NCBI GenBank assembly: GCA_934630495.1
Contig: CAKTVW010000002.1
Coordinates: 31,431 to 95,430, forward strand
Direction: 5' to 3'
Length of the DNA stretch: 64,000 nt
Source: an uncultured Oscillospiraceae bacterium
GTDB lineage: Bacteria; Bacillota; Clostridia; Oscillospirales; Oscillospiraceae
Notes under the pieces: generated by a model
The model's database searches: none
What the model was told of the DNA's origin: nothing
The model's input: only the letters and a program-made list of their open reading frames with translations
Made by a program: the position numbers and the translations under genes
Part shown: positions 42,450 through 51,317 of the stretch, piece by piece
Numbering within the stretch: the stretch's first letter is position 1
How the letters are laid out: every line of letters starts with the position of its first letter

Positions 42450-42481
42450 AATGTCCGGGCGCGGTCTGCCCGGACATTTTT
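42450..42481 (+). terminator. terminator of tyrS
   Basis: An 11-base-pair stem AATGTCCGGGC/GCCCGGACATT with loop GCGGTCT, followed by TTTTCATT, just after the dispersed element. Confidence 0.85.
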
Positions 42482-42603
42482 CATTCGGGAGCACCAAAAT
42501 CCCCACATTTCGCCCGAAAAGGGGCGTACAATACGGGCAAAGCCCTAAAACTCATAACCTGCGGGGAAAACTCAACAAAGTTATCAGAAATCGTGGATAA
42601 CGG

Positions 42604-42631
42604 TTGCATTTTTTGTGCAAAGTGGTATAAT
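42604..42631 (+). promoter_or_regulatory. promoter of the glycogen cluster
   Basis: TTGCAT (42604-42609), a 16-base spacer and a perfect TATAAT (42626-42631), giving a leader of about 140 bases before glgB that contains a copy of the dispersed element. Confidence 0.75.
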
Positions 42632-42651
42632 CATTTTGTATAAAGCTACTC

Positions 42652-42725
42652 GGGACCTCCGAGCCGATCTTATCGGGCCGGGCGGATCGTTCGTCGACCG
42701 CACTGCCGATCGATGCGGAGCTTCC
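42652..42725 (+). repeat. variant copy (74 bp) of the inverted-repeat element in the glgB leader
   Basis: Begins GGGACCTCCGAGCCGATC and ends GATCGATGCGGAGCTTCC, a GC-richer version of the family ends, most like the copy at 53184. It is inside the transcribed leader of glgB and could fold into a stem. Confidence 0.6.
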
Positions 42726-42779
42726 CTTTGCGACAGTAGATGCCTGATCCGGTGTCTACCGAAGGAGGCAGAGAGAATT

Positions 42780-44669
42780 ATGGATCAAGCCCTGCACAAT
42801 GCACTCAAACGGTTTTCCGCCGGCGACGAGCTGCGCGCCTTCACGTTCCTCGGCTGCCATCGGGCGCAGCGCGACGGCGTCGACGGCTTCTGTTTCCGCG
42901 TATGGGCGCCGAATGCCCGCGCGGTCAGCGTGACGGGAGACTGGAACTACTGGAATACTGCCGACCTGCCGATGGAACGGCTGGAATACGGCGTCTGGGA
43001 AGCGTTTTCCTCATACGCCAAGGAGGGAAATGCCTACAAATACTTTATCACAAAGCAGGACGGCGGCTGCGTTTACAAGTCCGACCCTTACGGCTTCCGC
43101 ACATGCAGCCTGCCCGACACCTCCAGCCGCATCTGCGACCCAGAGGGCTACAGCTGGGGCGACGCCGTCTATCGCCGGCAGCAGGGGAAGCGCAAGCTGC
43201 TCGACAGCCCGATGAACATTTATGAGATGCATTTCGGCTCGTGGAAGCGCAAGCCCGACGGAAGCTGCTACCAATACGACGAGCTGGCCGACGAGCTGAT
43301 CCCGTACCTTAAGGATATGGGGTATACGCATATCGAGCTGATGCCGCTGTCCGAATATCCCTACGACCCCTCGTGGGGCTATCAGGTGACGGGGTATTAC
43401 GCGCCGACCGCTCGCTACGGCGAGCCGAAGCAGCTCATGAGATTCATCGACCGCTGCCATCAGGCCGGGATCGGCGTGCTGCTGGACTGGGTCCCGGCGC
43501 ATTTCCCAAAGGATGAAAACGGCCTGTACGAGTTCGACGGCACCTGCTGCTATGAGCTTTCCGACCCGATGATGAACGAGCATCCGGACTGGACGACGCG
43601 CATCTTCGATTTCGGCAGGGGCGAGGTACAGTCCTTCCTGATCTCCAACGCGGTCTATTGGCTGGAAATGTTCCATGTGGACGGCCTGCGGGTCGACGCC
43701 GTGGCGGCCATGCTGTACCTCGACTACGGACGCCGCGAGTTCCGCCCGAACAAATTCGGCGGCCGTGAAAATCTGGAGGCGATCGCGTTCCTGCGCAAGC
43801 TCAACCGCGCGGTCTTTTCCACCCGCCGCAACGCCATTACCGCCGCGGAGGAATCCACGGCCTTCCCGATGGTCACCAAGCCGGATTACGACGGCGGCCT
43901 CGGCTTCCTGTTCAAGTGGAACATGGGCTGGATGAACGATATGCTGCAATATATGTCGCTCGATCCGCTGTGGCGCAAGGGAAGCCACAACAATCTGACC
44001 TTCTCCATGACCTACGCCTATTCGGAGAACTTCATCTTGCCTCTGTCGCACGATGAGGTTGTGCACGGGAAGTGCTCCCTCATCAACAAAATGCCCGGCG
44101 ATTACGACGAAAAATTCAGCAATCTCCGCGTGTTCTACGGCTACATGATGGGTCATCCCGGGAAAAAGCTCAGCTTCATGGGCAACGAATTTGCGCAGTT
44201 CGTCGAATGGCGCTACGACCACGAGCTTGATTGGCTCCTGCTGGGATATGACCGCCATCGCCAGATGCAGCAGTACGTCCGTGACCTGAACCATTTCTAT
44301 CTGGAGCACAGCTCTCTGTGGAACAACGACTCGGACTGGAACGGCTTCAAGTGGATCTCCGCCGACGACCGCGACAACAGCGTCATTGCCTTCCGACGCA
44401 TCGACCGCCGCGGCAGAGAGCTGATCTGCATCTGCAACTTCTGCCCGGTGCGGCGGGAGGATTACCGCCTCGGTCTGCCGAAGGCCGGAGAGTACGAGGT
44501 CGTGTTCAACAGCGACGACGCCGCTTACGGCGGCGGCGGCCTTGCGCTCCCGACGGTCACGGCCGAGAAAAAACCGATGCACGGACTGCCGTATTCCGGC
44601 GCGTTTACGCTCGCGCCGCTTTCGGCGACCTTCTATAAACGCAAGATCACCCCGCGCAAAACCAAGTGA
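42780..44669 (+). CDS. glgB: 1,4-alpha-glucan branching enzyme
   Basis: Creates alpha-1,6 branches in glycogen. The 629-residue protein has an N-terminal CBM48 beta domain (FRVWAPNARAVSVTGDWNYW), then a GH13 barrel: VLLDWVPAHFPKD, GLRVDAVAAMLY with nucleophile D306, AEEST with the acid Glu (357/358), and LPLSHDEVVHG with the third carboxylate. A C-terminal beta domain closes it. ATG 42780 follows GAAGGAGGCAG; the frame open from 42615 runs through the repeat and is not used. It is first in a cluster of six carbohydrate genes. Confidence 0.95.
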   Translation: MDQALHNALKRFSAGDELRAFTFLGCHRAQRDGVDGFCFRVWAPNARAVSVTGDWNYWNTADLPMERLEYGVWEAFSSYAKEGNAYKYFITKQDGGCVYKSDPYGFRTCSLPDTSSRICDPEGYSWGDAVYRRQQGKRKLLDSPMNIYEMHFGSWKRKPDGSCYQYDELADELIPYLKDMGYTHIELMPLSEYPYDPSWGYQVTGYYAPTARYGEPKQLMRFIDRCHQAGIGVLLDWVPAHFPKDENGLYEFDGTCCYELSDPMMNEHPDWTTRIFDFGRGEVQSFLISNAVYWLEMFHVDGLRVDAVAAMLYLDYGRREFRPNKFGGRENLEAIAFLRKLNRAVFSTRRNAITAAEESTAFPMVTKPDYDGGLGFLFKWNMGWMNDMLQYMSLDPLWRKGSHNNLTFSMTYAYSENFILPLSHDEVVHGKCSLINKMPGDYDEKFSNLRVFYGYMMGHPGKKLSFMGNEFAQFVEWRYDHELDWLLLGYDRHRQMQQYVRDLNHFYLEHSSLWNNDSDWNGFKWISADDRDNSVIAFRRIDRRGRELICICNFCPVRREDYRLGLPKAGEYEVVFNSDDAAYGGGGLALPTVTAEKKPMHGLPYSGAFTLAPLSATFYKRKITPRKTK

Positions 44670-44787
44670 CCTTCGGATCGCCGCCGCTTTCATTCGGAGG
44701 TCCCCAAAAATTTGAGGAAGACCGGAACGGTCGGCCCGCCGAGACGGCCGCGCCGACGCCGCGCTTCCCTGACAAGGAGAGATGAGC

Positions 44788-45975
44788 ATGAACTTTCAGA
44801 AAAAGCACTGCGTAGCCATGCTGCTGGCCGGCGGCCAGGGCAGCCGACTGATGGTTTTGACGGAGAACACTGCCAAGCCTGCCGTACCTTTCGGCGGAAA
44901 GTACCGCATCATTGATTTCCCTCTGTCCAACTGCGTAAATTCCGGCATTGATACGGTGGGAATCCTGACGCAGTACCAGCCGCTCGAGCTGAACGAGTAC
45001 ATCGGCAACGGTCAGCCGTGGCGCTTGAACCGTTCGCACGGCGGCGTGCAGGTGCTCCCGCCCTATGCGAGAAGCAAAAAGTCCGAATGGTACAAGGGCA
45101 CGGCAAACGCGATCTATCAGAACATTGCGTTTATCGAGCGCTATTCGCCCGATCACGTCCTGATCCTGTCCGGCGACCATATTTACAAGATGGATTACGC
45201 GGCAATGCTCCGCTACCATGAGAAGATGGACGCCGATTGCACGATCGCGGTACGGACCGTCCCCATCGAGGAGGCGAGCCGTTTCGGCATCATGAATACG
45301 CATGACGACGGCGCGATCTACGAATTTGAGGAAAAGCCCAAGCACCCGAAGAGCACCAATGCCTCTATGGGTATCTACATTTTCAAATGGGACATCCTGC
45401 GCCGCTTCCTCATTGCGGACGAGGAGGACCCCGCTTCCGAGAACGATTTCGGCAAAAACGTCATTCCGGCGCTGCTGAACGCGGGCCATAAGCTCTATGC
45501 TTACGAGTTCAACGGCTACTGGAAGGATGTCGGCACGATCAACTCCCTGTGGGAGGCCAATATGGAGCTGCTGGGCACCAAGCCTGCCTTTGACCTGAAC
45601 GACCCCGACGGAAAGCGCATCTATGCCCGCAACTACGCCATGCCGTCGAGCTTTATCGCCCGCGAGTCTAAGAATATCAACAGCTTTATCGCCGAGGGCT
45701 GCGAGATCTACGGCACGATCAACCACTCCATTATTTCCACCGGCTGCGTGGTCGAGGCGGGGGCGATCGTGGAGGACAGCGTCATCATGCCCAACGTACA
45801 TATCGAGGCCGACGCGATCATCCGCCACGCCATTATCGGCGAGGACTGCCGCATCTGCCGCGGCGCGGTGATCGGCGGGAGCTTCCCCGAGGGCGCGCAG
45901 AAGCAAATCAGCGTCGTCGGCAAGGCCAAGACGATCGAACCGAATACCGCCATCCGCCCCGGCGAGATCTACTGA
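44788..45975 (+). CDS. glgC: glucose-1-phosphate adenylyltransferase, catalytic subunit
   Basis: Makes ADP-glucose from ATP and glucose 1-phosphate, the committed step of glycogen synthesis. It shows the nucleotide loop AMLLAGGQGSRL, KPAVPFGGKYRIIDF, the catalytic Asp region SGDHIYKMDY and the glucose-1-phosphate-binding FEEKPKHPKS, then a left-handed beta-helix domain. ATG 44788 is chosen over ATG 44782, which touches the AAGGAGA ribosome site; 395 residues. It works with the GlgD-type subunit encoded next. Confidence 0.94.
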   Translation: MNFQKKHCVAMLLAGGQGSRLMVLTENTAKPAVPFGGKYRIIDFPLSNCVNSGIDTVGILTQYQPLELNEYIGNGQPWRLNRSHGGVQVLPPYARSKKSEWYKGTANAIYQNIAFIERYSPDHVLILSGDHIYKMDYAAMLRYHEKMDADCTIAVRTVPIEEASRFGIMNTHDDGAIYEFEEKPKHPKSTNASMGIYIFKWDILRRFLIADEEDPASENDFGKNVIPALLNAGHKLYAYEFNGYWKDVGTINSLWEANMELLGTKPAFDLNDPDGKRIYARNYAMPSSFIARESKNINSFIAEGCEIYGTINHSIISTGCVVEAGAIVEDSVIMPNVHIEADAIIRHAIIGEDCRICRGAVIGGSFPEGAQKQISVVGKAKTIEPNTAIRPGEIY

Positions 45976-45999
45976 TTACGGAAAGGGAGGGACATTCCT

Positions 46000-47118
46000 A
46001 TGACAACAATGGGTATCGTGTTTGCGAATATTTACGACAGTTCTCTCGGTGAGCTGACCAACAAGCGTACCATGGCGTCCTTGCCCTACGGCGGCCGCTA
46101 TCGTCAGATCGATTTTTCCCTGTCCAATATGACAAATTCCGGCATCCGTCATATCGGTATCATTACGAAGTATAACTATCAGTCCCTGATGAACCATATC
46201 GGCTCCGGTCAGGAGTGGGATCTTGATTTGGAGGAGGGCGGCCTCGAATTTCTGACGCCGTTTGCCATGGGGCACAGCGGCTCCTATCGGGGCAAGCTGG
46301 AGGCGCTCAATTCCGCAATGGCGTTTTTAGAGGTCTCCAAGGAGGACTACGTCGTTCTGGTCGACAGCGGCGTCCTCTGCGCCATCGACTTTGACGAGGT
46401 CCTGCGCGAGCATATCGCCTCCGGCGCGGATGTCACGGTCGTGGTCAAGAACGGCATCTGCAACGGCGACAAGCAGATCGATCTGGCCCTGAAGGTCGAC
46501 GCGGAGAACGTCGTGACGGATATCGCCGTCGACTATCGCGCCGACGAGTCCTATCTGGCCTCGATGGGCATTTTTGTGGTCAACCGCAAGCTCCTGATGC
46601 ACGAGGTCACCGAGGCCGTGGCGCACAACCGCTACCACTTCGAGCGCGACCTTGTGATGCACGGCTTTGCCGAGACGGGCATGAAGATCAACGCCTACCG
46701 CTTCAAGGGCGTCGCGCTGTTCAACGAAAGCCCCACGGAGTTTTATCACAACAGTCTGGCGCTGATCGACCCCGCCGTGCGCCATGGACTGTTCGGCCGT
46801 CCCAACCGCACCATTTACACCAAGGTGCGCGACGAAGTGCCCGCCTACTACGGCGAGGATTCCGAGATCGACGACTGCATCGTCGCCGACGGCTGCACGC
46901 TCGAGGGCAGCGCGGAGCACTCCATTTTCTTCCGAGGCGTGCGCCTGTGCAAGGACGCAAAGGTCAAGGACAGCGTTATCATGCAGGGAACGGTCATCGG
47001 CGAGGGCGCGGAGCTGCAGTGCGTGGTGCTGGATAAGGACGTGGTCGTCCGTCCCGGCTCAAAGCTCAGCGGTACGAAGGAGCATCCGCTGGTATTCAAA
47101 CGAGGAGAGGTTTTATGA
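46000..47118 (+). CDS. glgD: GlgD-type regulatory subunit of glucose-1-phosphate adenylyltransferase
   Basis: A 372-residue paralogue of GlgC in which the catalytic loop GGxGxRL is replaced by ANIYDSSLGELT, so it cannot bind the nucleotide normally. The PYGGRYRQIDFSLSNMTNSG and beta-helix domain remain. In Firmicutes such GlgD proteins form a heteromer with GlgC and raise its activity. It lies 24 bases after glgC and overlaps glgA by four bases. Confidence 0.93.
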   Translation: MTTMGIVFANIYDSSLGELTNKRTMASLPYGGRYRQIDFSLSNMTNSGIRHIGIITKYNYQSLMNHIGSGQEWDLDLEEGGLEFLTPFAMGHSGSYRGKLEALNSAMAFLEVSKEDYVVLVDSGVLCAIDFDEVLREHIASGADVTVVVKNGICNGDKQIDLALKVDAENVVTDIAVDYRADESYLASMGIFVVNRKLLMHEVTEAVAHNRYHFERDLVMHGFAETGMKINAYRFKGVALFNESPTEFYHNSLALIDPAVRHGLFGRPNRTIYTKVRDEVPAYYGEDSEIDDCIVADGCTLEGSAEHSIFFRGVRLCKDAKVKDSVIMQGTVIGEGAELQCVVLDKDVVVRPGSKLSGTKEHPLVFKRGEVL

Positions 47119-48545
47119 GAATTGCAATGCTGGCTTCTGAGGCGGCGCCGTTTGTCAAGACGGGCGGCCTCGGGGATGTCATTCAGGCGCTTCCCGGAGA
47201 ATTGGCCAAGATCCGCGGCAATGAGGTCGTGCTGATTCTGCCGTACTACAAGCGGATCAAGGAAAATCCCGAGATCGCGGTCGAGAGTGTCGGGTCGTTT
47301 TCCATGGAGCTTTCATGGCGCGAGAGCTATGTCGGTATTTTCCGCCTGAAGACCCGGAAAAAGAAGCTGCAGATCTATTTTATCGACAACGATTATTACT
47401 TCGGCGCACGCGGCACCATCTACGGCGATTTTGACGACGGCGAGCGCTTTGCGTACTATTCCAAGGCGGCGATGGCGGCGCTGTACTATCTGGACTTCAA
47501 GCCCGATATCCTGCACTGCCACGACTGGGAAACGGCCATGGGCGTGGTCTACTGCCGTGCGCTCTACCACGATTGGTGCCCGGACGTCAGGACCGTGTTC
47601 ACGATTCATAACGTGGAATACCAAGGCTGGGCCGATCCGACCTTCTTTGAAAACACGCTCGGTCTGCCCGAGGAGTACCGCTGCGCCATGAATTTTGACG
47701 GCGCGGTCAATATGATGAAGGGCGCCATCGAGGTCGCGGATATCGTGACGACCGTCTCCAAGACCTATGCGCAGGAGCTTTGCTACCCCTACTACGCGCA
47801 TCGGCTCGACGGCATCCTGCGCCATAAGTGGCTCTGGGGCATTACCAACGGTATCGACACGGAGGTCTACGACCCGTCGAAGGATCCGGCGCTGCCCGTC
47901 CACTACAGCGCGGACGATATGATGGGCAAATGGGACGACAAGCTTGCCCTGCGGAAGGAGCTGGGCCTGCGGACGGATACCGACGCGCCGATCCTTGCCA
48001 TGGTGACGCGGCTGGCCGGGCACAAGGGCATCGACCTCCTGTGCTACATCGCACAGCGGCTGCTCGAGCGCGAGGTGCAGCTCGTCGTAGTCGGAACGGG
48101 GGAACGGCAGTATGAATACGCGCTCAGCGCGCTGGCCCGTCAGTATCCGGGGCGCGTTTCCGTCAACCTCTGCTTTGACCCCGCTTTCGCGAGCCGAGTC
48201 TATGCCGGTGCGGATATGTACCTGATGCCCTCGAAGTCCGAGCCGTGCGGCCTGTCGCAGCTCATTGCCATGCGCTACGGCACGGTGCCGATCGTCTCGT
48301 CTACGGGCGGCCTGCGCGATACCGTATGGCCCTACAACTGCGAAACAAAGGAAGGGCGCGGCTTCACGTTCCAGAGCTATAATGCCGACGATTTCCTCGG
48401 CGCGATCGACCGCGCGGTCGGCTTGTACTACAATGCCCGCGACGAGTGGAACGCGCTGGCGCAGCACGACATGCGCTGTGACTTCGGCTGGCAGGCGCCC
48501 GCCGCAGAGTATATGCAGCTCTATACCGAGCTGAGAAATAAATAA
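47115..48545 (+). CDS. glgA: glycogen synthase (ADP-glucose type)
   Basis: Extends glycogen with glucose from ADP-glucose. It is a 476-residue GT5 enzyme with the ADP-glucose loop VKTGGLGDVI at residue 15, HDWETAM and TIHNVEYQG in the N-terminal domain, and TRLAGHKGIDL and the retaining-GT motif PSKSEPCGLSQLIAMRYG with STGGLRDTV in the C-terminal domain. It starts within the glgD stop (ATGA). Confidence 0.95.
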   Translation: MRIAMLASEAAPFVKTGGLGDVIQALPGELAKIRGNEVVLILPYYKRIKENPEIAVESVGSFSMELSWRESYVGIFRLKTRKKKLQIYFIDNDYYFGARGTIYGDFDDGERFAYYSKAAMAALYYLDFKPDILHCHDWETAMGVVYCRALYHDWCPDVRTVFTIHNVEYQGWADPTFFENTLGLPEEYRCAMNFDGAVNMMKGAIEVADIVTTVSKTYAQELCYPYYAHRLDGILRHKWLWGITNGIDTEVYDPSKDPALPVHYSADDMMGKWDDKLALRKELGLRTDTDAPILAMVTRLAGHKGIDLLCYIAQRLLEREVQLVVVGTGERQYEYALSALARQYPGRVSVNLCFDPAFASRVYAGADMYLMPSKSEPCGLSQLIAMRYGTVPIVSSTGGLRDTVWPYNCETKEGRGFTFQSYNADDFLGAIDRAVGLYYNARDEWNALAQHDMRCDFGWQAPAAEYMQLYTELRNK

Positions 48546-48550
48546 TATAA

Positions 48551-48710
48551 GGAATCTCTGAATAAATCGCCTGCGGCTGTCGCCGAATCTTTTTCGTCGG
48601 CTTTTCGGTTTGAAAAGCTTGAAATACACAAAGTATTCCTGCGCTTTTCAAATCTCAACCCGCCAAAAAATCTCTCGACGACCGCTCTTGTCGATTTAAT
48701 CAGAGCTTCC
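48551..48710 (+). repeat. full-length (160 bp) copy of the inverted-repeat element
   Basis: Ends GGAATCTCTGAATAAATCG and CGATTTAATCAGAGCTTCC form a 19-base imperfect inverted repeat. The middle contains GCTTGAAATACACAAAGTATTCCTGCGC, shared with the three tandem copies at 31475. No transposase frame is present. Confidence 0.82.
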
Positions 48711-48728
48711 ATAAATACAGCAACCCAA

Positions 48729-48765
48729 GGGATCTCCGAATAAATCACCTTTGATCGGAGCTTCC
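48729..48765 (+). repeat. minimal (37 bp) copy of the inverted-repeat element
   Basis: GGGATCTCCGAATAAATC followed by six bases and GATCGGAGCTTCC: the two ends with almost nothing between, 18 bases after the full-length copy and just before glgP. Confidence 0.65.
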
Positions 48766-48797
48766 TCAACCAAGCTGAGAAACATCTAGGAGGATCC

Positions 48798-51317
48798 ATG
48801 AAAAAGCAAGAACCCAAAATGAAGCAGGAAACCAAGCCGACGGCGAAAAAGGAAACCAAGGCGAAGAAGACGACGACAGCCGCGAAGCCCGCCGTCAACG
48901 ACACCCGGATCGAGCGGCAGATCGACCCCGCTACCGCATTGACGGAAGCGCTTGACCGTATGTACGGCTGCGACCTGAGCGCCGCAACGGAAAAACAGAT
49001 CTACCGCGCGCTTTGCACGACCGTGCGTGAGCTGCTGGCGGACAAAAATCGTATCTTCAATCGTGAAAACGAGGAAAAAGAGAAAAAAGAAGTTTACTAT
49101 ATGTCCATGGAGTTCCTTGTCGGGACCAGTCTGCGCAACAATCTGTTTAATCTGGGATTGGAAACGCAGTATCGTCAGCTTTTGCAGGACGCGGGGATCG
49201 ACATTGAGCACATTTACGCGCTCGACCCGGACGCGGGCCTCGGCAACGGCGGTCTGGGGCGTCTGGCCTCCTGCTATATGGATTCGGCTACCGGCATGGA
49301 ATATCCGATGACCGGCTTCTCCATTCGCTATGAATTTGGCATCTTCCGTCAGAAGATCGTCGACGGCTGGCAGATGGAGTTCCCGGATAACTGGCTGGAA
49401 ATGGGCGACGTTTGGCTGCGCACCCGCGAGGATGACGCGGTCGAGGTCAAGTTCGGCGGCGAGGTCCGCGAATGGGTCGACGAAATGGGCCGCTTCAAGG
49501 TGGCGCAGGTCGGCTATAATTCCGTGGTCGCCGTGCCGCACGATATGTTCATCTCCGGCTACGACAGCGCCGCGTCCAACCGTCTGATCCTCTGGAGCGC
49601 GAAGCTCCCGCAGAGCTTCGACATGGCGGCCTTCTCCCGCGGCGACTATGTGCAGGCGCTTGAGCGCAACGCCATGGCCGAGACGATCTCCAAGGTGCTC
49701 TATCCTGCCGACGATCATATTCAGGGCAAGCGTCTGCGCCTGAAGCAGCAGTATCTTCTGGTGTCCGCTTCGCTGCAGAGTATCCTGAAGCGTCACTATA
49801 AAAGGTATCACACCTATGACAATCTGGCGGACAAGGTCGCTATCCACATTAACGACACGCATCCGGCGCTGTGTGTACCGGAGCTGATGCGTCTGCTGGT
49901 CGACGAGCATGACTACGGCTGGGATCAGGCGTGGGACATCACCTGCAAGACCCTGTCCTACACGAACCACACGGTCATGAGCGAGGCGCTTGAGCGCTGG
50001 AACGTCGACCTGTTCCGCGAGCAGCTCCCGCGCGTGTACTCCATCTGTGCGGAGATCAACCGCCGCCTGATTGAGCGCCTGTGCACGGTCTATCCGAACG
50101 ACTGGGGCAAGATCAATTATATGGCGGTCATCGCCGACAACGAGGTCCGCATGGCCAACCTGTGCCTTGCCGCCTGCCATAAGATCAACGGCGTGTCGAA
50201 GCTGCATACCGACATCCTGCGCAACGGCATCTTCCGCGACTATTGCCAGATCACGCCCGATCGCTTCCTGAACATCACCAACGGCATTGCGTACCGCCGT
50301 TGGCTGTGCCAGTCCAATCCGCTGCTGACCGACTGCCTGACCGACCTGATCGGCGACGGCTTCAAGCGCGACGCGCGTGAGCTGGAGAAGCTGCTGAAAT
50401 ACTATGACAACGAAGAGGTGCTTGCCCGGCTTGCCGCCATTAAGCGCAAGAATAAGGAGCAGCTTGCCTCGCTGATCGCAAACCGCAACGGCGTGCGCGT
50501 CGATCCGGATTCGATCTTTGACATCCAGATCAAGCGGCTGCACGAGTATAAGCGCCAGCTTCTGAACATCCTGCACGTTCTGTACCTCTATTGCCGCATC
50601 AAGGACGATCCGAACGCGGACTTCGTCCCCCGGACCTTTGTCTTTGCGGCGAAGGCGTCGGCGGGCTATGTGCGCGCCAAGCAGATCATCAGCCTGATCG
50701 TCGCAGTGTCCAATCTGGTCAATAACGACCCGCAGGTGCGCGACAAGCTGAAGGTCGTCTTCATGGAAGACTACAAGGTCTCCCTCGCCGAGATCATTAT
50801 TCCCGCGGCGGATATCTCCGAGCAGATCTCCGTCGCCGGCAAGGAAGCCTCCGGCACCGGCAACATGAAGCTGATGATCAACGGTGCCGTCACCATCGGC
50901 ACGCTCGACGGCGCAAATGTCGAGATCCACGAGCAGGTGGGCGACGAAAACATCTTCCTGTTCGGTATGCATGCGCATGAGGTCGATGAGCTGTGGCAGA
51001 AGGGCTACGATCCCAACGAGTTCCTTACGCCGGAGCTGCAGCGGGTGCTTGATATGCTGACCAGCGGCGTGCTCGGCCAGCGCTACGACGATCTTGTAGA
51101 CAGTCTGCTGACCAACCGCTTCGGTGTAGCGGACCCCTATATGACCATCGCGGACTTTACCGATTACGTCCGTGCGCAGAAGGACGTCTCCGCAGTCTAC
51201 CGCGACAGCCGCGCATTCGGCAATATGTCGCTGACCAACATCGCCAAGGCCGGGATCTTCTCCGCTGACCGCGCGGTGCAGGAGTATGTGGACAACGTCT
51301 GGTATCTGAAAAAATGA
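48798..51317 (+). CDS. glgP: glycogen phosphorylase
   Basis: Releases glucose 1-phosphate from glycogen ends using pyridoxal phosphate. At 839 residues it has the GT35 core: YYMSMEFLVGTSLRNNL, DPDAGLGNGGLGRLASCYMDS, HINDTHPAL, and the cofactor-lysine block KEASGTGNMKLMINGAVTIGTLDGANVEI. The first 35 residues form a Lys/Thr/Ala-rich extension that is not part of the fold and may be disordered. It overlaps the GH13 gene by four bases and is the degradative arm of the cluster. Confidence 0.95.
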   Translation: MKKQEPKMKQETKPTAKKETKAKKTTTAAKPAVNDTRIERQIDPATALTEALDRMYGCDLSAATEKQIYRALCTTVRELLADKNRIFNRENEEKEKKEVYYMSMEFLVGTSLRNNLFNLGLETQYRQLLQDAGIDIEHIYALDPDAGLGNGGLGRLASCYMDSATGMEYPMTGFSIRYEFGIFRQKIVDGWQMEFPDNWLEMGDVWLRTREDDAVEVKFGGEVREWVDEMGRFKVAQVGYNSVVAVPHDMFISGYDSAASNRLILWSAKLPQSFDMAAFSRGDYVQALERNAMAETISKVLYPADDHIQGKRLRLKQQYLLVSASLQSILKRHYKRYHTYDNLADKVAIHINDTHPALCVPELMRLLVDEHDYGWDQAWDITCKTLSYTNHTVMSEALERWNVDLFREQLPRVYSICAEINRRLIERLCTVYPNDWGKINYMAVIADNEVRMANLCLAACHKINGVSKLHTDILRNGIFRDYCQITPDRFLNITNGIAYRRWLCQSNPLLTDCLTDLIGDGFKRDARELEKLLKYYDNEEVLARLAAIKRKNKEQLASLIANRNGVRVDPDSIFDIQIKRLHEYKRQLLNILHVLYLYCRIKDDPNADFVPRTFVFAAKASAGYVRAKQIISLIVAVSNLVNNDPQVRDKLKVVFMEDYKVSLAEIIIPAADISEQISVAGKEASGTGNMKLMINGAVTIGTLDGANVEIHEQVGDENIFLFGMHAHEVDELWQKGYDPNEFLTPELQRVLDMLTSGVLGQRYDDLVDSLLTNRFGVADPYMTIADFTDYVRAQKDVSAVYRDSRAFGNMSLTNIAKAGIFSADRAVQEYVDNVWYLKK

